64,000 nucleotides of DNA, taken from positions 496,001 to 560,000 of the forward strand of contig OW569351.1 in NCBI GenBank assembly GCA_937625935.1. The letters are read 5' to 3'. This DNA comes from Tetramitus jugosus (Eukaryota; Heterolobosea; Eutetramitea; Acrasida; Vahlkampfiidae). Under the pieces are notes generated by a model. It made no database searches. It saw only the letters and a list, made by a program, of their open reading frames with translations, and was not told where the DNA came from. Below are positions 32,404 through 42,006 of the stretch, in pieces. A program made the position numbers and the translations under genes. How positions within the stretch are numbered: the stretch's first letter is position 1; every line of letters begins with the position of its first letter.

Positions 32404-33008
32404 TGTGGACTATCGAGAGTGTTGAGGTGCGAGATCAACAACTGCTGTTGAATATTATTATTAACTGGTTTGTATAGTGTGTGCGTGTCTGCTGCTGGCG
32501 GGTGTAGGTGGTTTCTCTCTCTCTCTCTGACCTGAAATTGTTTTGCCAAAGCAACAACGAATAGAAAGATAGGTTAGCAAAACAGCAGCTTGGATCAATG
32601 ACGATTACGGAGTGATAATCCGTCGTTGTTGTGTTGTACAGTGAATTGATTGACGATCGGACGGCTGTTTGTAGTTGGAATGAGAGCTTTCTTCTTCTGG
32701 TTCAGTCGAATATTCTTGTTTGTGGGTGTTGATTGATCGTGCACAATGCTCTGATGATGCTTGAGTAAGGCGTTGATAATTTGTGTAACCCTTTTGGTGA
32801 GCGGGTGTTCAATTTGGATAGAAGGAGATGGTGGGCAAAACCACCAAAGGGTGATTGATTGTGGAGACCAAATACCCATGAAAGAACGATTTATCAACAT
32901 AAGAAGATCGAGGTTGGGCGACACATGGTCAACAAAGGCATGTGCCGGAAAATTATTCCAAAATGGAAGTCGGCCTAGCTTACCGATGATTTACAAATAG
33001 CAGCGATG
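32404..33008. other. Intergenic region with (TC)n microsatellite
   Basis: About 600 nt with no gene I can support. It contains an uninterrupted TC repeat at about 32513-32528, which is a GA tract in the 5' leader of the minus-strand gene that starts at 32403. A minus-strand open frame of 109 codons (32595-32924) is present but has no recognisable domain and may be leader sequence. Confidence 0.4.
32513..32528. repeat. (TC)8 microsatellite
   Basis: Uninterrupted TC dinucleotides, equal to a GA tract in the presumed 5' leader of the minus-strand disordered-protein gene. Confidence 0.8.
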
Positions 33009-34241
33009 TCAATCATGTCGCCATTTCGTTTGTGATTTGTTTCGAGTGGTCAACTTTGATTCCAGTTTGGCAATCTTATCCTCACTTTTTTTTTCCTTCT
33101 CAATCTTCTCCTTGTTCAGCTTGATCATTTGCCTCTTGAGCATCATGTTGTCTTCCTTGAGGTTCGAACATTTGATTTTCCATTCCTTGTTCTGCGTTTC
33201 GTACTTTACTAACTCTTCCAATTGTTCTCTGTACATTCTCTTCAGAAACAAGTACTTTCTCTCATAGTAGAGTACTTGCTTCTCTGCTGTTTGAGGACGA
33301 GGAAGATTCAGGAAGAAGTCTTCCTCGATAGTTTTAAGTCTCTTGAGTCTTCGTTCAATGTTTTTCTCCATACTCGTTTGAGGTTGCTTTTCTAGTGCTG
33401 TTAGCACAACTTCTACTTGTGTATTGTTGTCTTCTGACTCCAAACCTCCGAAGCTATTGTTTCCTGGATAGTCACATTGCTCTTCACTTTCATGAACTTG
33501 TGAATTTAGGGACTGATAGTGCTCGTTGTAGTTTATCTCTTCGTTTGGGTTCGGATCATGTTGAGTATAGAGCTTTTCAGATCGACTGTCCTGTTCCTCT
33601 ATTTCCACTCTTTCACATCCTTCAATGTCATGGTTCTCATCATGGGTTGACTCCGCAGTAGTAGGTAACTCAACTTTTAGTACTTTGACATTCTCCTCCG
33701 ATGTATGAGGGTTGCTTGGAGCAATCAAAACCCCATCGTCCCAAAGAATCACTTCTTCATTCGAATCTCCAAGCTTTTTCATTGAAAACGCACTGTCGTC
33801 AAGATCTGGGAATGGTTCTTCGCCTTTCGTGAATTCTTCCTTCAATAGATCTCTTACAAGGCTCGTTATTTCTTCTTCAACACCATTGATATGATATCTG
33901 CGTGAACTTGAATTTTTCGCTTCTTCGATCTCACCAAACTGTTCCTCGTCTGCAGAGAGAAAACTGTTTTCGGTCGATGATTGACTCAGATTCAATGACA
34001 GTCCATTTTGAAAGTCTCCTTCGCTTTGAACTGAGGTGTTGGTTCGTTTCTTCGAAGCAAGGGAAGCAGAGTTACTTTCACTCACAAATTGTTCTTTTTG
34101 AAGTTGTTGGGCACGTCGATAATTGGTTAATCTTTCTTGCTTTCGGCTGTGCTCATAAAACAAGAAATCCAGCTTTTGAAACTCTTCATTCAAGAAATTA
34201 TGAAACGAAGCGAACTGCTGGGGCACTGAGCTGTTCTGCAT
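33009..34241 (-). CDS. Acidic coiled-coil protein, unknown function
   Basis: 410 aa, single exon. The ATG at 34241 is chosen over a GTG two codons earlier. The N-terminus (FLNEEFQKLDFLFYEHSRK) is helical. The middle is acidic and disordered. The last 120 residues form a strong coiled coil preceded by a conserved-looking block, FFLNLPRPQTAEKQVLYYE. The end is Lys-rich. Proteins of this build often sit at centrosomes, basal bodies or the cytoskeleton, but I recognise no family and make no functional claim. Confidence 0.7.
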   Translation of the reverse strand: MQNSSVPQQFASFHNFLNEEFQKLDFLFYEHSRKQERLTNYRRAQQLQKEQFVSESNSASLASKKRTNTSVQSEGDFQNGLSLNLSQSSTENSFLSADEEQFGEIEEAKNSSSRRYHINGVEEEITSLVRDLLKEEFTKGEEPFPDLDDSAFSMKKLGDSNEEVILWDDGVLIAPSNPHTSEENVKVLKVELPTTAESTHDENHDIEGCERVEIEEQDSRSEKLYTQHDPNPNEEINYNEHYQSLNSQVHESEEQCDYPGNNSFGGLESEDNNTQVEVVLTALEKQPQTSMEKNIERRLKRLKTIEEDFFLNLPRPQTAEKQVLYYERKYLFLKRMYREQLEELVKYETQNKEWKIKCSNLKEDNMMLKRQMIKLNKEKIEKEKKSEDKIAKLESKLTTRNKSQTKWRHD

Positions 34242-34360
34242 GAGCACAATTTATGTTGTTCGCGAACCACTTTCCGAACAAAAATTGTAGAGAAAAACCG
34301 TTACACGAGGAAACAAGAGATGTTGACATTGATCAATAATTAGCCATGGTTTATGCGTAC

Positions 34361-35566
34361 TTAGAACAGAGCGACAACAGACAACAACACCAAAATGAGT
34401 GTGGAATAGAAGATGTTTGAGGCACCGACCTTGGCAGCTGAACTAGGTTGAGCAGTGGAGCTCTCAACTGGCTGCTCTTTGGTTGGACAAACAACATTGG
34501 CCAAACTCACTTGCTTATCAGTAATACCAATGACACATCGAGCAAGCATAGTACCACTGGCACCGCTTGGTTGACTGGCAGCACCATTGTCCTTACCTGA
34601 GTGAATCACAATGGCTCTTCCTACAATGGACTGACTGCCTGACAGTTCAGGCATGGAGAAGGTGGCAGAGAAGGTGGCAGTCTCATTGGCAGACACAAGA
34701 TTTCCCATGTCACCAACGTGACCAACGTGGTTACCTGCGTCGAACTGTGAAGGCAAACTGTGATTGTAACCAAGTGGGTTGTAGTGACTTCCGACTGTGG
34801 CGATCGCACCAGTCATATCACCAAAAGTATGAATGTGGAAACCGTGATCTCCATCAGTCAAACCACAAACCTTGGCAGACACAGTCACATCATTTCCAGA
34901 AGGCACAATAGACACCATACCATAAATAGTGTCTGAAGTTTCACCGACGAGTGAACAAGTGGCGTACTTGAAAGTGCTGCCTGGTTCATCTGCCATGGCT
35001 TGATTGCCTACTTCATTCTTGATACCAATGACACATTGAGCATAACGTGCACCAGCATCACCAGTCTTGTTATCAGCAGCACCGATATCTCTTCTCTGAT
35101 GAACAATAATGGCTCTACCAACAACACTCATGTTACCACTGAGTGTGAACAAGAGACCTTCAGTGATGGACACAGTGATGAGACCGTTGGCATCAGCAGT
35201 CACATTACCCATGTCACCAACGTGACGATTAACATTACTGAGATCATTGTCATGATTCTGAACTTCTGGATTAAAGTGAGATCCTGTGGCAGTACCGTTC
35301 ACTACATCAGAAATATCACCATTTTGGTGAACGTGCATTCCGTGGATGGAGTTGGCAGGGAAACCTTGGATTTGACCAGTGATATTGACTTGACCAGTGA
35401 TTTCATCTTCCATGATGGTGAGTGTGCCCTTGATGTTGGCATTGTTGGCTGTCTGAGTGGGTGTTAGGACACAGATGGCAGTCTTGGATGAGGCTTCTTG
35501 GATCTGGAAGGCCATCAAGCAAAGCAGACCTAGCAGTAAAACCAATTTGGATACGTGTTGTCTCAT
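34361..35566 (-). CDS. Extracellular tandem-domain Cu/Zn superoxide dismutase, probably GPI-anchored
   Basis: 401 aa, intronless. Signal peptide at residues 1-27 (LVLLLGLLCLMAF). Domain 1 (about 28-180) and domain 2 (about 200-358) are both Cu/Zn SODs. Domain 1 has all metal ligands: HVH in GMHVHQNGD, His in GSHFNP, NH, RHVGD and the later VHQ His. It also has the guiding Arg in GARYAQCVIGI. Domain 2 keeps the ligands (GFHIHTFGD, GSHYNP, GHVGD, VIH) but has Met340 (codon at 34547-34549) where the active-site Arg should be (TMLARCVIGI). The usual Cys57 is absent; Cys near the first and last strands of each domain may pair instead. A C-terminal hydrophobic tail after a small-residue site suggests a GPI anchor. 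It converts superoxide to peroxide at the cell surface. Confidence 0.92.
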   Translation of the reverse strand: MRQHVSKLVLLLGLLCLMAFQIQEASSKTAICVLTPTQTANNANIKGTLTIMEDEITGQVNITGQIQGFPANSIHGMHVHQNGDISDVVNGTATGSHFNPEVQNHDNDLSNVNRHVGDMGNVTADANGLITVSITEGLLFTLSGNMSVVGRAIIVHQRRDIGAADNKTGDAGARYAQCVIGIKNEVGNQAMADEPGSTFKYATCSLVGETSDTIYGMVSIVPSGNDVTVSAKVCGLTDGDHGFHIHTFGDMTGAIATVGSHYNPLGYNHSLPSQFDAGNHVGHVGDMGNLVSANETATFSATFSMPELSGSQSIVGRAIVIHSGKDNGAASQPSGASGTMLARCVIGITDKQVSLANVVCPTKEQPVESSTAQPSSAAKVGASNIFYSTLILVLLSVVALF

Positions 35567-35893
35567 GATTTCCTCGAGGATTGTTCTTGTTGTAGAAAAA
35601 TGATACGTTTTGTTAATGATTTGGTTTTTTGAAAAAGAAGGAAGGGACGGTCAACACCTCAAACCAACAGATTCGTTAACTCTCGTTTGTTCCATTAAAG
35701 ATTCAACACAAGTTCACATATTCGAGTGCCGTGAGAGGTGATCGCTCACCACGTGTGGAAATCAACCGACCTGAACGCATCATCTGTCCCACACGACGGC
35801 CACTATTTTCGGGCAATCGCCAATCCGAAAACTCCTCCACTACGAAGAGTTCTCGAGAGCTCTACGAGAGTAGTTTCTTTCAACAAATCAGAA
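35567..35893. other. Divergent promoter between SOD and TMC-like genes
   Basis: 327 nt separate two outward-facing starts. The region holds a short perfect inverted repeat, GGTGA-TCGC-TCACC, at 35737-35750. The frame in front of the TMC-like ATG is open from a GTG at 35738 but has no ATG, so I treat it as leader. Confidence 0.45.
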
Positions 35894-38735
35894 ATGTCAA
35901 GTGATCTAGAGTCTGTCCAGACTCCAGATGACAATGAACTCAAAGAAGAAAGAAGAAACAGTAATGAACTAGTTTTTCCACCTCCAGAAATTGTGATTAA
36001 TGATGGTGGTGAGCGAGTTCAGACTTCAAGGACGGTGCAGCCATTTGAATCAAGTCAAAATCCATCCATGGAGGAGAGTGTCGAATTGAATAAAATGGTT
36101 CGAATTGTAACTCCTGAAGAGCAAATGCGTGTTGAGGAATTGGATTCATCAACTCCAACACCAGGCTGGCCATCACATATGATTTCAATGGAGGATGAAC
36201 TTGAAGAAAATAATCCAAGGGGCTACAGTTTAACTAACCATATGAATTCAGAAGACCTGTTCGCGATGACTCCAAGGGATGAAGAAGAGGACGAGGTGGA
36301 GAAGGAGTTGTACTTAGACGAGAGAGATATGATGGTTTCGCATCAAGATGACAATGAACAGAGAACTCATAGAGAGATGAAACTGAAACAAAACTTGGTC
36401 GATTTGGTGAACACTCTTGAAGATGCCCGTGAGCGAATTACACAACTTTCTCAAGAGAATCGAGACTTAAAGAGATCGAAAGTTGACCTTGAGAAGAAAC
36501 ATCTGCTTGCTCAAATGTCGAAGAGCGAAGGTTTAGTTGTTGATTTATCTCAAATTAATAGGGATAGCGAGGACAACACATTTTTAGGTGGTAATGGTGT
36601 ATGGAACGGAGTAGTGAGACAGAAGTTCAATATAGATGATTACTTAGATGGACGAACAGGGAAAAGCAAGAGACTTCTAGGCTTTCTAAAATATTGGAGG
36701 ATGGTGATGAGCAAGTTCTCTTTCCTGAAGAAAGATTGCGAAAGTATGTAAGAAGACAATGAGGTTGTTTTTGTTCTCGGAGCATTTGATTAATTGTGTA
36801 ACAAACCAAGATATTGAAGCTAGGTTCGGAGGAGGAGTGGCTGCATACTTTACAATTTTTCGGTGGCAGTCTATGGTAGGACTCGTTGCTGCTATAATAA
36901 TCTTCCTTGTACATATTCCCCATCTTGTTAGGGTGTTTCACAATAGAAAGAGGCAGTATGGGAGTATTGCCAAAACATTTCAATGGTCAGATTTTACAGG
37001 TATTCCATTCTTCCTCCAATTTCAGAGCTATGAGTACATCTTGTACACTGCAATGTCTCTTTCTATGATCTTGTACTATTGTGTCACTCTCATGTACCAA
37101 GTGATCCTCGAGACCAGAGTTCAAAGCGAACACGCCATAAAGTCAAAGGATATGGAGAACAAGAGATACAGTAAACTATTGTTAAACTGCTGGGATCACT
37201 CCCAAGTGGACCATTCATCTGTTAGGGATCAGAGGCTCATCATTGCTCAATCGTTAAGAATATTGATCGACGAGGATTCAAGAAAGGAGGAAGTGACGAG
37301 GAGGCCTTACTCCCAAAAAATTATGTTAATTGTTCGGAAGGTGGTGAGTAATATTTTCCTGACAATAGTGTTTATTGTTGCAATAGGATCTATTGTGACG
37401 ATCCGACAGTTTGACAGTGTGATTCAAGAAAAATTGGGTAGTAAGATTGATATTTCTAAATGGCCAAGCTGGATTCCATTCAAAGAAATAATTAGAGACA
37501 ACATTGCGAGTGTTATCATCTCGGTCGCAATTGTAGTTATTAATTACATAACACCAACTATTGCACACTACGTAACAGAATTTGAGCTATGGGACGAACC
37601 AAAGACAGCCCTTCGCATGTTGGTTATTCGGTATTTTGCTCTTCGTATCGCCACAATACTCGTATTGATTTATCAATTTGCGGTGCTTCTCGATGCTATC
37701 AAGGGAGGTTGTGACAAGTGTGAAAATGTGGACAAAGTAGGAAATCAATTGTTCTTTGTCGTGGTTTCATCTCTGGCTTTTGAATTCATTGTAGATCCGG
37801 CACTGATCATCATCTTTTTTGTCTTTCAGTGGATAAGAGCTAAGGTTCTGACCTATCAACTAAGGAAAAGATTGAAAAAACAACTTGTTGGACAAGTAGA
37901 TGAAGATTCATCATTCCACCGACAATCAAAGGTTGTACCCATCGAAGATTCTTCGAATAGAAACGAGGAATCACAGGAGGAGAGTAGTAGTTCGATCGAG
38001 ATTGAGGTCCAATCAGGAAACACTGATGTAGATCAAAATGATTTAATTACAACTGTTCGGACAGAAAAGGATGAATTTCAGACAGCACCAAAGTTGATGT
38101 CTCTTATCTATCTTCAAACAGTGATGTGGATGTGTCTCATTTACTACCCGTTCGGTATTGTAATTATCGGAATATGCAATATTGTATTGTTTAAGTTTCA
38201 GATCGTATTGGTTACCTGGCTACTCAAAAAACCAAAGAATCCTGTTGATGCCAGAACACAATCTGGACTCTTCTCGATCCTGTATATTGTATCTTTCCTC
38301 ACAGTGGCTGTCTACTACTACTATGCACTGGACATTCATAGAGTCAAGACGGAGAACTGTGGTCCCCTGGAGAAGAATAGAACCATAATGGATAGTTTAG
38401 AAGTGGGTTTAAGCAAGGTTAGATGGGGAGTGGTCTTGATGTTGATATTTAATCATGTCTTAACTAATTCAGCACTGATTTGGCTGGTTGTCGGAGGTAT
38501 GATTGTACTATACTTTTGGAGATCTTACAGCATTCACATGATGAACAAATACATCTCGATGCTGAGTACCCGTTTACTGGGGGAACAAAAGGTTTACGAA
38601 GAAAAGCTTCTGCAACAAGAACAAGAAGCTGAAATATTGAAGAGTAGATTGGATCATTTTCAGGGCATGAAGAAAAGAAGATCTTCAATGTCCCATGCTC
38701 CACCTCACACTCTCGCGAAGAAAAAATTCCCGTAA
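35894..38735 (+). CDS. TMC-like (transmembrane channel-like) membrane protein (two exons)
   Basis: Exons 35894..36743 and 36811..38735; intron 36744..36810 (67 nt, donor GTATGT, acceptor CCAAG); 924 aa. The N-terminal 280 residues are acidic and end in a coiled coil (LVNTLEDARERITQLSQEN). The splice restores ENIEARFGGGVAAYFTIFRW, the family's entry motif before the first membrane helix. At least eight hydrophobic helices follow. The segment LMSLIYLQTVMWMCLIYYP near residue 715 matches the signature TMC domain. The C-terminus is a basic coiled coil. Animal TMC proteins are pore subunits of mechanosensory channels; the role in a protist is unknown. The residues before the join differ from animal TMCs, so the exon 1 limits are a little less certain than the family call. 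Confidence 0.83.
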
Positions 38736-38810
38736 ATTTCGGAACTGCTCGATCATACAAACACAAAAAACCCATACAACGAAAAACCAAGGTTCAAAAA
38801 GAAAAAGATT

Positions 38811-39605
38811 ATGAGTAGTATAACATCTCGTTCCCTGTATTCTTCAAAACCTCAACTTTCGTCCAAGAGGAAGCTCGTATGTACCTCAAACTATACTATT
38901 GTATGAAAAATTTGAACTCTTCCATTCCTCTCACTCACATGCTCTCATTTGTTGTGTGCACACTGTATCGATACAGGATACTTCATCGATCGAGTCACCT
39001 CACAAGGAAACTTCCACCAAGAAGAAGAAAGAGACATCCTCCCAATCTCTTCACAACATCAACAAAAACAGCAACGACAGTGGCAAGAAGAACAGTAGCA
39101 AAAAATATGTATGTTTCCACACTTGTTCAAACTCCCTAGAACTTTCCACAACATTCATTGTACGCATCTCAACAATACAAACAAAATACTCATCGTTGTA
39201 TTTTCTATTCCAAAATATTCAAAACTACCACACAATTGAATACAGACGATACCTCGAAGAGCGATCGAGAACGAAACCGTGTATGACAACCAACTCGAAT
39301 ACCTACGGTCCATGATTGCCAAGAGAGAAGAAAAACGACGGCTTCTGTTGGAAGACAAGGACAAGAGAGTCAAGAATAGAGACAGAGTCGATTCCATGAC
39401 GCCCTATGGAGAGTTGGATGACTTGATTGACAAGTGGAGAACTGCGTGTCAAGAAGCTCTCACGGATCTACAAAAGAGCGTCAATGGTGGTAGAGGTGGG
39501 GCAAGCGTTGGATCAACTCATCTAGGAATGCACCAACTGTTGACTCACTTTCACATTGATGAAGAGTTGATACGCTTTGACCGAGACTCGGAAGATTTTT
39601 ATTGA
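38811..39605 (+). CDS. SFR1: Sfr1/Mei5-like recombination mediator (three exons)
   Basis: Exons 38811..38876, 38977..39108 and 39246..39605; introns of 100 and 137 nt, both with GTATGT donors and ACAG acceptors, all in phase 0; 185 aa. The N-terminal two exons are basic and Ser-rich. Exon 3 begins TIPRRAIENET and then runs into a coiled coil (QLEYLRSMIAKREEKRRLLL). It ends with the family signature: ELDDLIDKWRTACQEALTDL, then LLTHFHIDEELIRFDRDSED. Sfr1 (Mei5) with Swi5 stimulates Rad51/Dmc1 strand exchange in homologous recombination and meiosis. The C-terminal match is good for so short a family. The first two exons rest on splice signals and frame alone. Confidence 0.8.
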
Positions 39606-39623
39606 GGAGCTGTCTTAGATGGA

Positions 39624-40414
39624 TTAAGGAAGAGTTCCATTCTCTCGTTTCTTGGTTTTCTTAGGTGCTATTGTTGATGCTGCTTTGTCTCTCTGATTGA
39701 AAATGTCGTTCAACCAGATAAATCCTTCCAGTAGTCCCGTACCATATATTGCAGAACATGAGAGAACATGATACTTTCGACCTGAATTGGGCAACAACAA
39801 GATTTGTTCCATTTCTTTTGCTGATTTAGCACCAGATTTATCACTCTTGTTGGCCAAGACTAGCAAGGGGGCTTGCTTTAACTGTGGTTCTACAAGAACA
39901 GAGTCCAGGGCACTTCGAGCTTCTTTGAATCTCGATTCGTTCTGACAATCTATTACAAATACGATCACGTCCACATTTTCATAATAATGCTTCCATAGAG
40001 GTCTAATCTGTGATGAACCTCCAATATCCTATCAATTAAACAATTGTGTTTCACTGTTAATAATCTGAACATGGATAGCAGATTGATTTCCCTCTTCTCA
40101 ATCAGTACAGCACTACTTACAATGACAATGAACTCTGTTCCTTCATAAATAAGCGATTCCATGTTGAATCCGATTGTAGTTCTGGTCGTTACCTGCGTTC
40201 CAAATTTTAGGGTATAAACCATTGCTATTTGACGGGTGAATAGACGAAGAATAGTGTCAGACCAAATGTTTTGAGAGACGTGAAAGATACCACAATAGCA
40301 CACCGGATCATATCACGTACTGCTCTTCCCAGAATCATCCAGTCCAAGGAATAGTGTCCGAAGTTCTCTCAATGGTTTCTTCTCTTTCCGTTTTCTAGAC
40401 AAGAATTGACCCAT
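39624..40414 (-). CDS. ARF-like small GTPase with Ser at the catalytic Gln position (three exons)
   Basis: Exons 40321..40414, 40121..40224 and 39624..40028; introns of 96 nt (donor GTACGT) and 92 nt (GTAAGT); 200 aa. The start at 40414 gives MGQFLSRKRK, with Gly2 for N-myristoylation as in ARF proteins. An in-frame ATG at 40561 would add an unlikely 49-residue extension. Splicing assembles the P-loop GLDDSGKST, switch I TTIGFN, the DIGGSSQIRPLW switch II, NKSD and the SA motif. ARF proteins have DVGGQ; here the Gln is Ser71, so GTP hydrolysis should be impaired or activator-dependent. The C-terminus is Lys-rich. It is closest to ARF/ARL1 in the switch region; the exact subfamily is open. Its end lies 18 nt from the convergent Sfr1-like gene. 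Confidence 0.88.
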
Positions 40415-40559
40415 TTGTTTCAAGATTAATCTTGTGTTTCTGGAGGAGCAAGACACTATAATTTTCCCGAATTCATGTTTGGCCACAATCCGTAGAAACG
40501 GGAGATAGTATTTCTGGCCACCAACTGATCTTCGTTCTACAAAACCGATCAACATTCCC

Positions 40560-41918
40560 ATGTTTCAGAGTAAACCTCTCGCTTTAACTTGTCATCTTTG
40601 CGCAAGAGAGTTTGGGTTGAGTAGTTTACCAGTCCATATTCCACAGTGTGAGAAGAAATGGCTAGCAAACGAACAAGTGTTACCTATTCAACTTCAAAGA
40701 ACTTCTGTTCCTTCCGTTCCCACTTCTCCTATACCCACAAGGAAAAATAGAGCTGAAATAGAGAACTACAATCTAGAAGCGAACGAAATTTATAGGCGTT
40801 CGTCTTTGGTACAATGTCTCGGATGTCATCGCTCCTTCAATCCTGAAGCGTTCAATACTCATCTTAGGAGCTGCGCAGATGGAAATTCAATTCTACAGTC
40901 AATGCCCAAGAAGAGAGTGTCGCCTTCCAAATATTCTACTTCTAAGATCCATTCTACCTCTCTCTACACATCATTAAATCACGCCCCCGTTGATTATAGT
41001 AACCAACAAGAAATAGAACAGGACAAAGCACCTTGTTCATTTTGCTTGAGACAATTTTCTACTGACAGACTGGACAAGCATATGAAATCATGTACAGCAC
41101 GGCCAAGAGGAGAAAATGGAGGAAGAAGTATGACTCCAAATAAGGCCTCTCTCACCAAATCACTACCTTCAAAGAGTCCCGAGTCAGGGAAACCACATGC
41201 ACTAGTTTGTTTTTTATGCGGTCGAGAATTTGGTACAACTTCTTTAGCTATTCACATTCCTACTTGTGAAAAGAAACGAGCTGCGACAATTGATAAGTTG
41301 CCACTCAAAGTGATACAGCCCTCGCCTCCATCCGTACCCATACCTGAGAAGGGACCAAACTTCAAGGAGAGAATAGATGAATATAACAGAGAAGCTTATC
41401 AGATATATGAGAAGTGCTCTCGATTTCCCTGTAATTCGTGTGGCAGAAAATTTAACGCCGAGGCACTTATTGTACACATGAAAAGCTGTGGGGGAAGCAA
41501 CGCTTTTTCACATCCAATACCAAAGAGTCCCCCACAGAGGCCAAGAATGTTGACCTGTTGCATATGCGGTCAGGGTTTTGGATCTCTATCTTTACCCATT
41601 CACCAGAAGACCTGCATGGCGAAACACGGATGGACAAGTGAACAACTAGATAAGGCACAATGCCAAGATGTAATCAAACCTCTGGATAAGATGACAGATG
41701 CAGAATTGGATAGCTTCAACTCGATCGCTTTCGAATCGTATTCTTCAAATACTCTGGTTGGGTGTCCCAACTGTTTCCGTACATTCCTTCCAGACCGTTT
41801 GGAGGTTCACCTCAGGTCTTGCAAACCAGGAGGCAGCTCCAAACCTATAGGCAAGGCCCAACTTTCGAGATCGATGGATTTTCTTCCTGGAAGTTCATCC
41901 CAGAGAGCATCTTCGTAG
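40560..41918 (+). CDS. C2HC zinc-finger protein with tandem finger blocks (ZNF474-like)
   Basis: 452 aa, intronless. About seven zf-C2HC fingers of the form CxxC...FG/FN...H...C are visible, among them CHLCAREFGLSSLPVHIPQC, CLGCHRSFN, CSFCLRQFSTDRLDKHMKSC, CFLCGREFG, CNSCGRKFN, CCICGQGFG and CPNCFRTF. They fall into repeated blocks, each a FG-type finger, an xxYNxEAxxIY spacer and an FN-type finger, which points to internal duplication. This finger type occurs in ZNF474 and related proteins that are enriched among ciliary and sperm proteins. Binding to nucleic acid is not established for the type. The ATG at 40560 overlaps an opposite-strand ATG within the sequence CATG, but the ARF-like start lies 146 nt away. 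Confidence 0.85.
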   Translation: MFQSKPLALTCHLCAREFGLSSLPVHIPQCEKKWLANEQVLPIQLQRTSVPSVPTSPIPTRKNRAEIENYNLEANEIYRRSSLVQCLGCHRSFNPEAFNTHLRSCADGNSILQSMPKKRVSPSKYSTSKIHSTSLYTSLNHAPVDYSNQQEIEQDKAPCSFCLRQFSTDRLDKHMKSCTARPRGENGGRSMTPNKASLTKSLPSKSPESGKPHALVCFLCGREFGTTSLAIHIPTCEKKRAATIDKLPLKVIQPSPPSVPIPEKGPNFKERIDEYNREAYQIYEKCSRFPCNSCGRKFNAEALIVHMKSCGGSNAFSHPIPKSPPQRPRMLTCCICGQGFGSLSLPIHQKTCMAKHGWTSEQLDKAQCQDVIKPLDKMTDAELDSFNSIAFESYSSNTLVGCPNCFRTFLPDRLEVHLRSCKPGGSSKPIGKAQLSRSMDFLPGSSSQRASS

Positions 41919-41945
41919 TGCCTTTACTTTGCCCAGATCAATAAA

Positions 41946-41954
41946 TTTTGGCGC
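41946..41954 (+). promoter_or_regulatory. E2F-like site TTTTGGCGC
   Basis: TTTTGGCGC sits 53 nt before the proposed ATG of the coiled-coil gene at 42007. It matches the core of the E2F/DP consensus TTTSSCGC. The same 9-mer appears before two other genes in the window. Confidence 0.4.
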
Positions 41955-42006
41955 TCGAAATTTTTTCACTTACTGCGAACTATTCACTACCATAGCAAAG
42001 AATCCT

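Noticed and set aside
32595..32924. Minus-strand frame of 109 codons
   Set aside because: No recognised domain, and it lies in what is probably the leader of the disordered-protein gene. It could be real but I cannot support it.
32761..33000. Plus-strand frame that looks like a lipoprotein signal (LLVSGCS)
   Set aside because: It starts with TTG, lies opposite another frame and the lipobox is out of place in a eukaryotic genome.
40415..40561. 49-residue N-terminal extension of the ARF-like GTPase
   Set aside because: The ATG at 40414 gives the expected myristoylation start MGQF and the usual distance to the P-loop.
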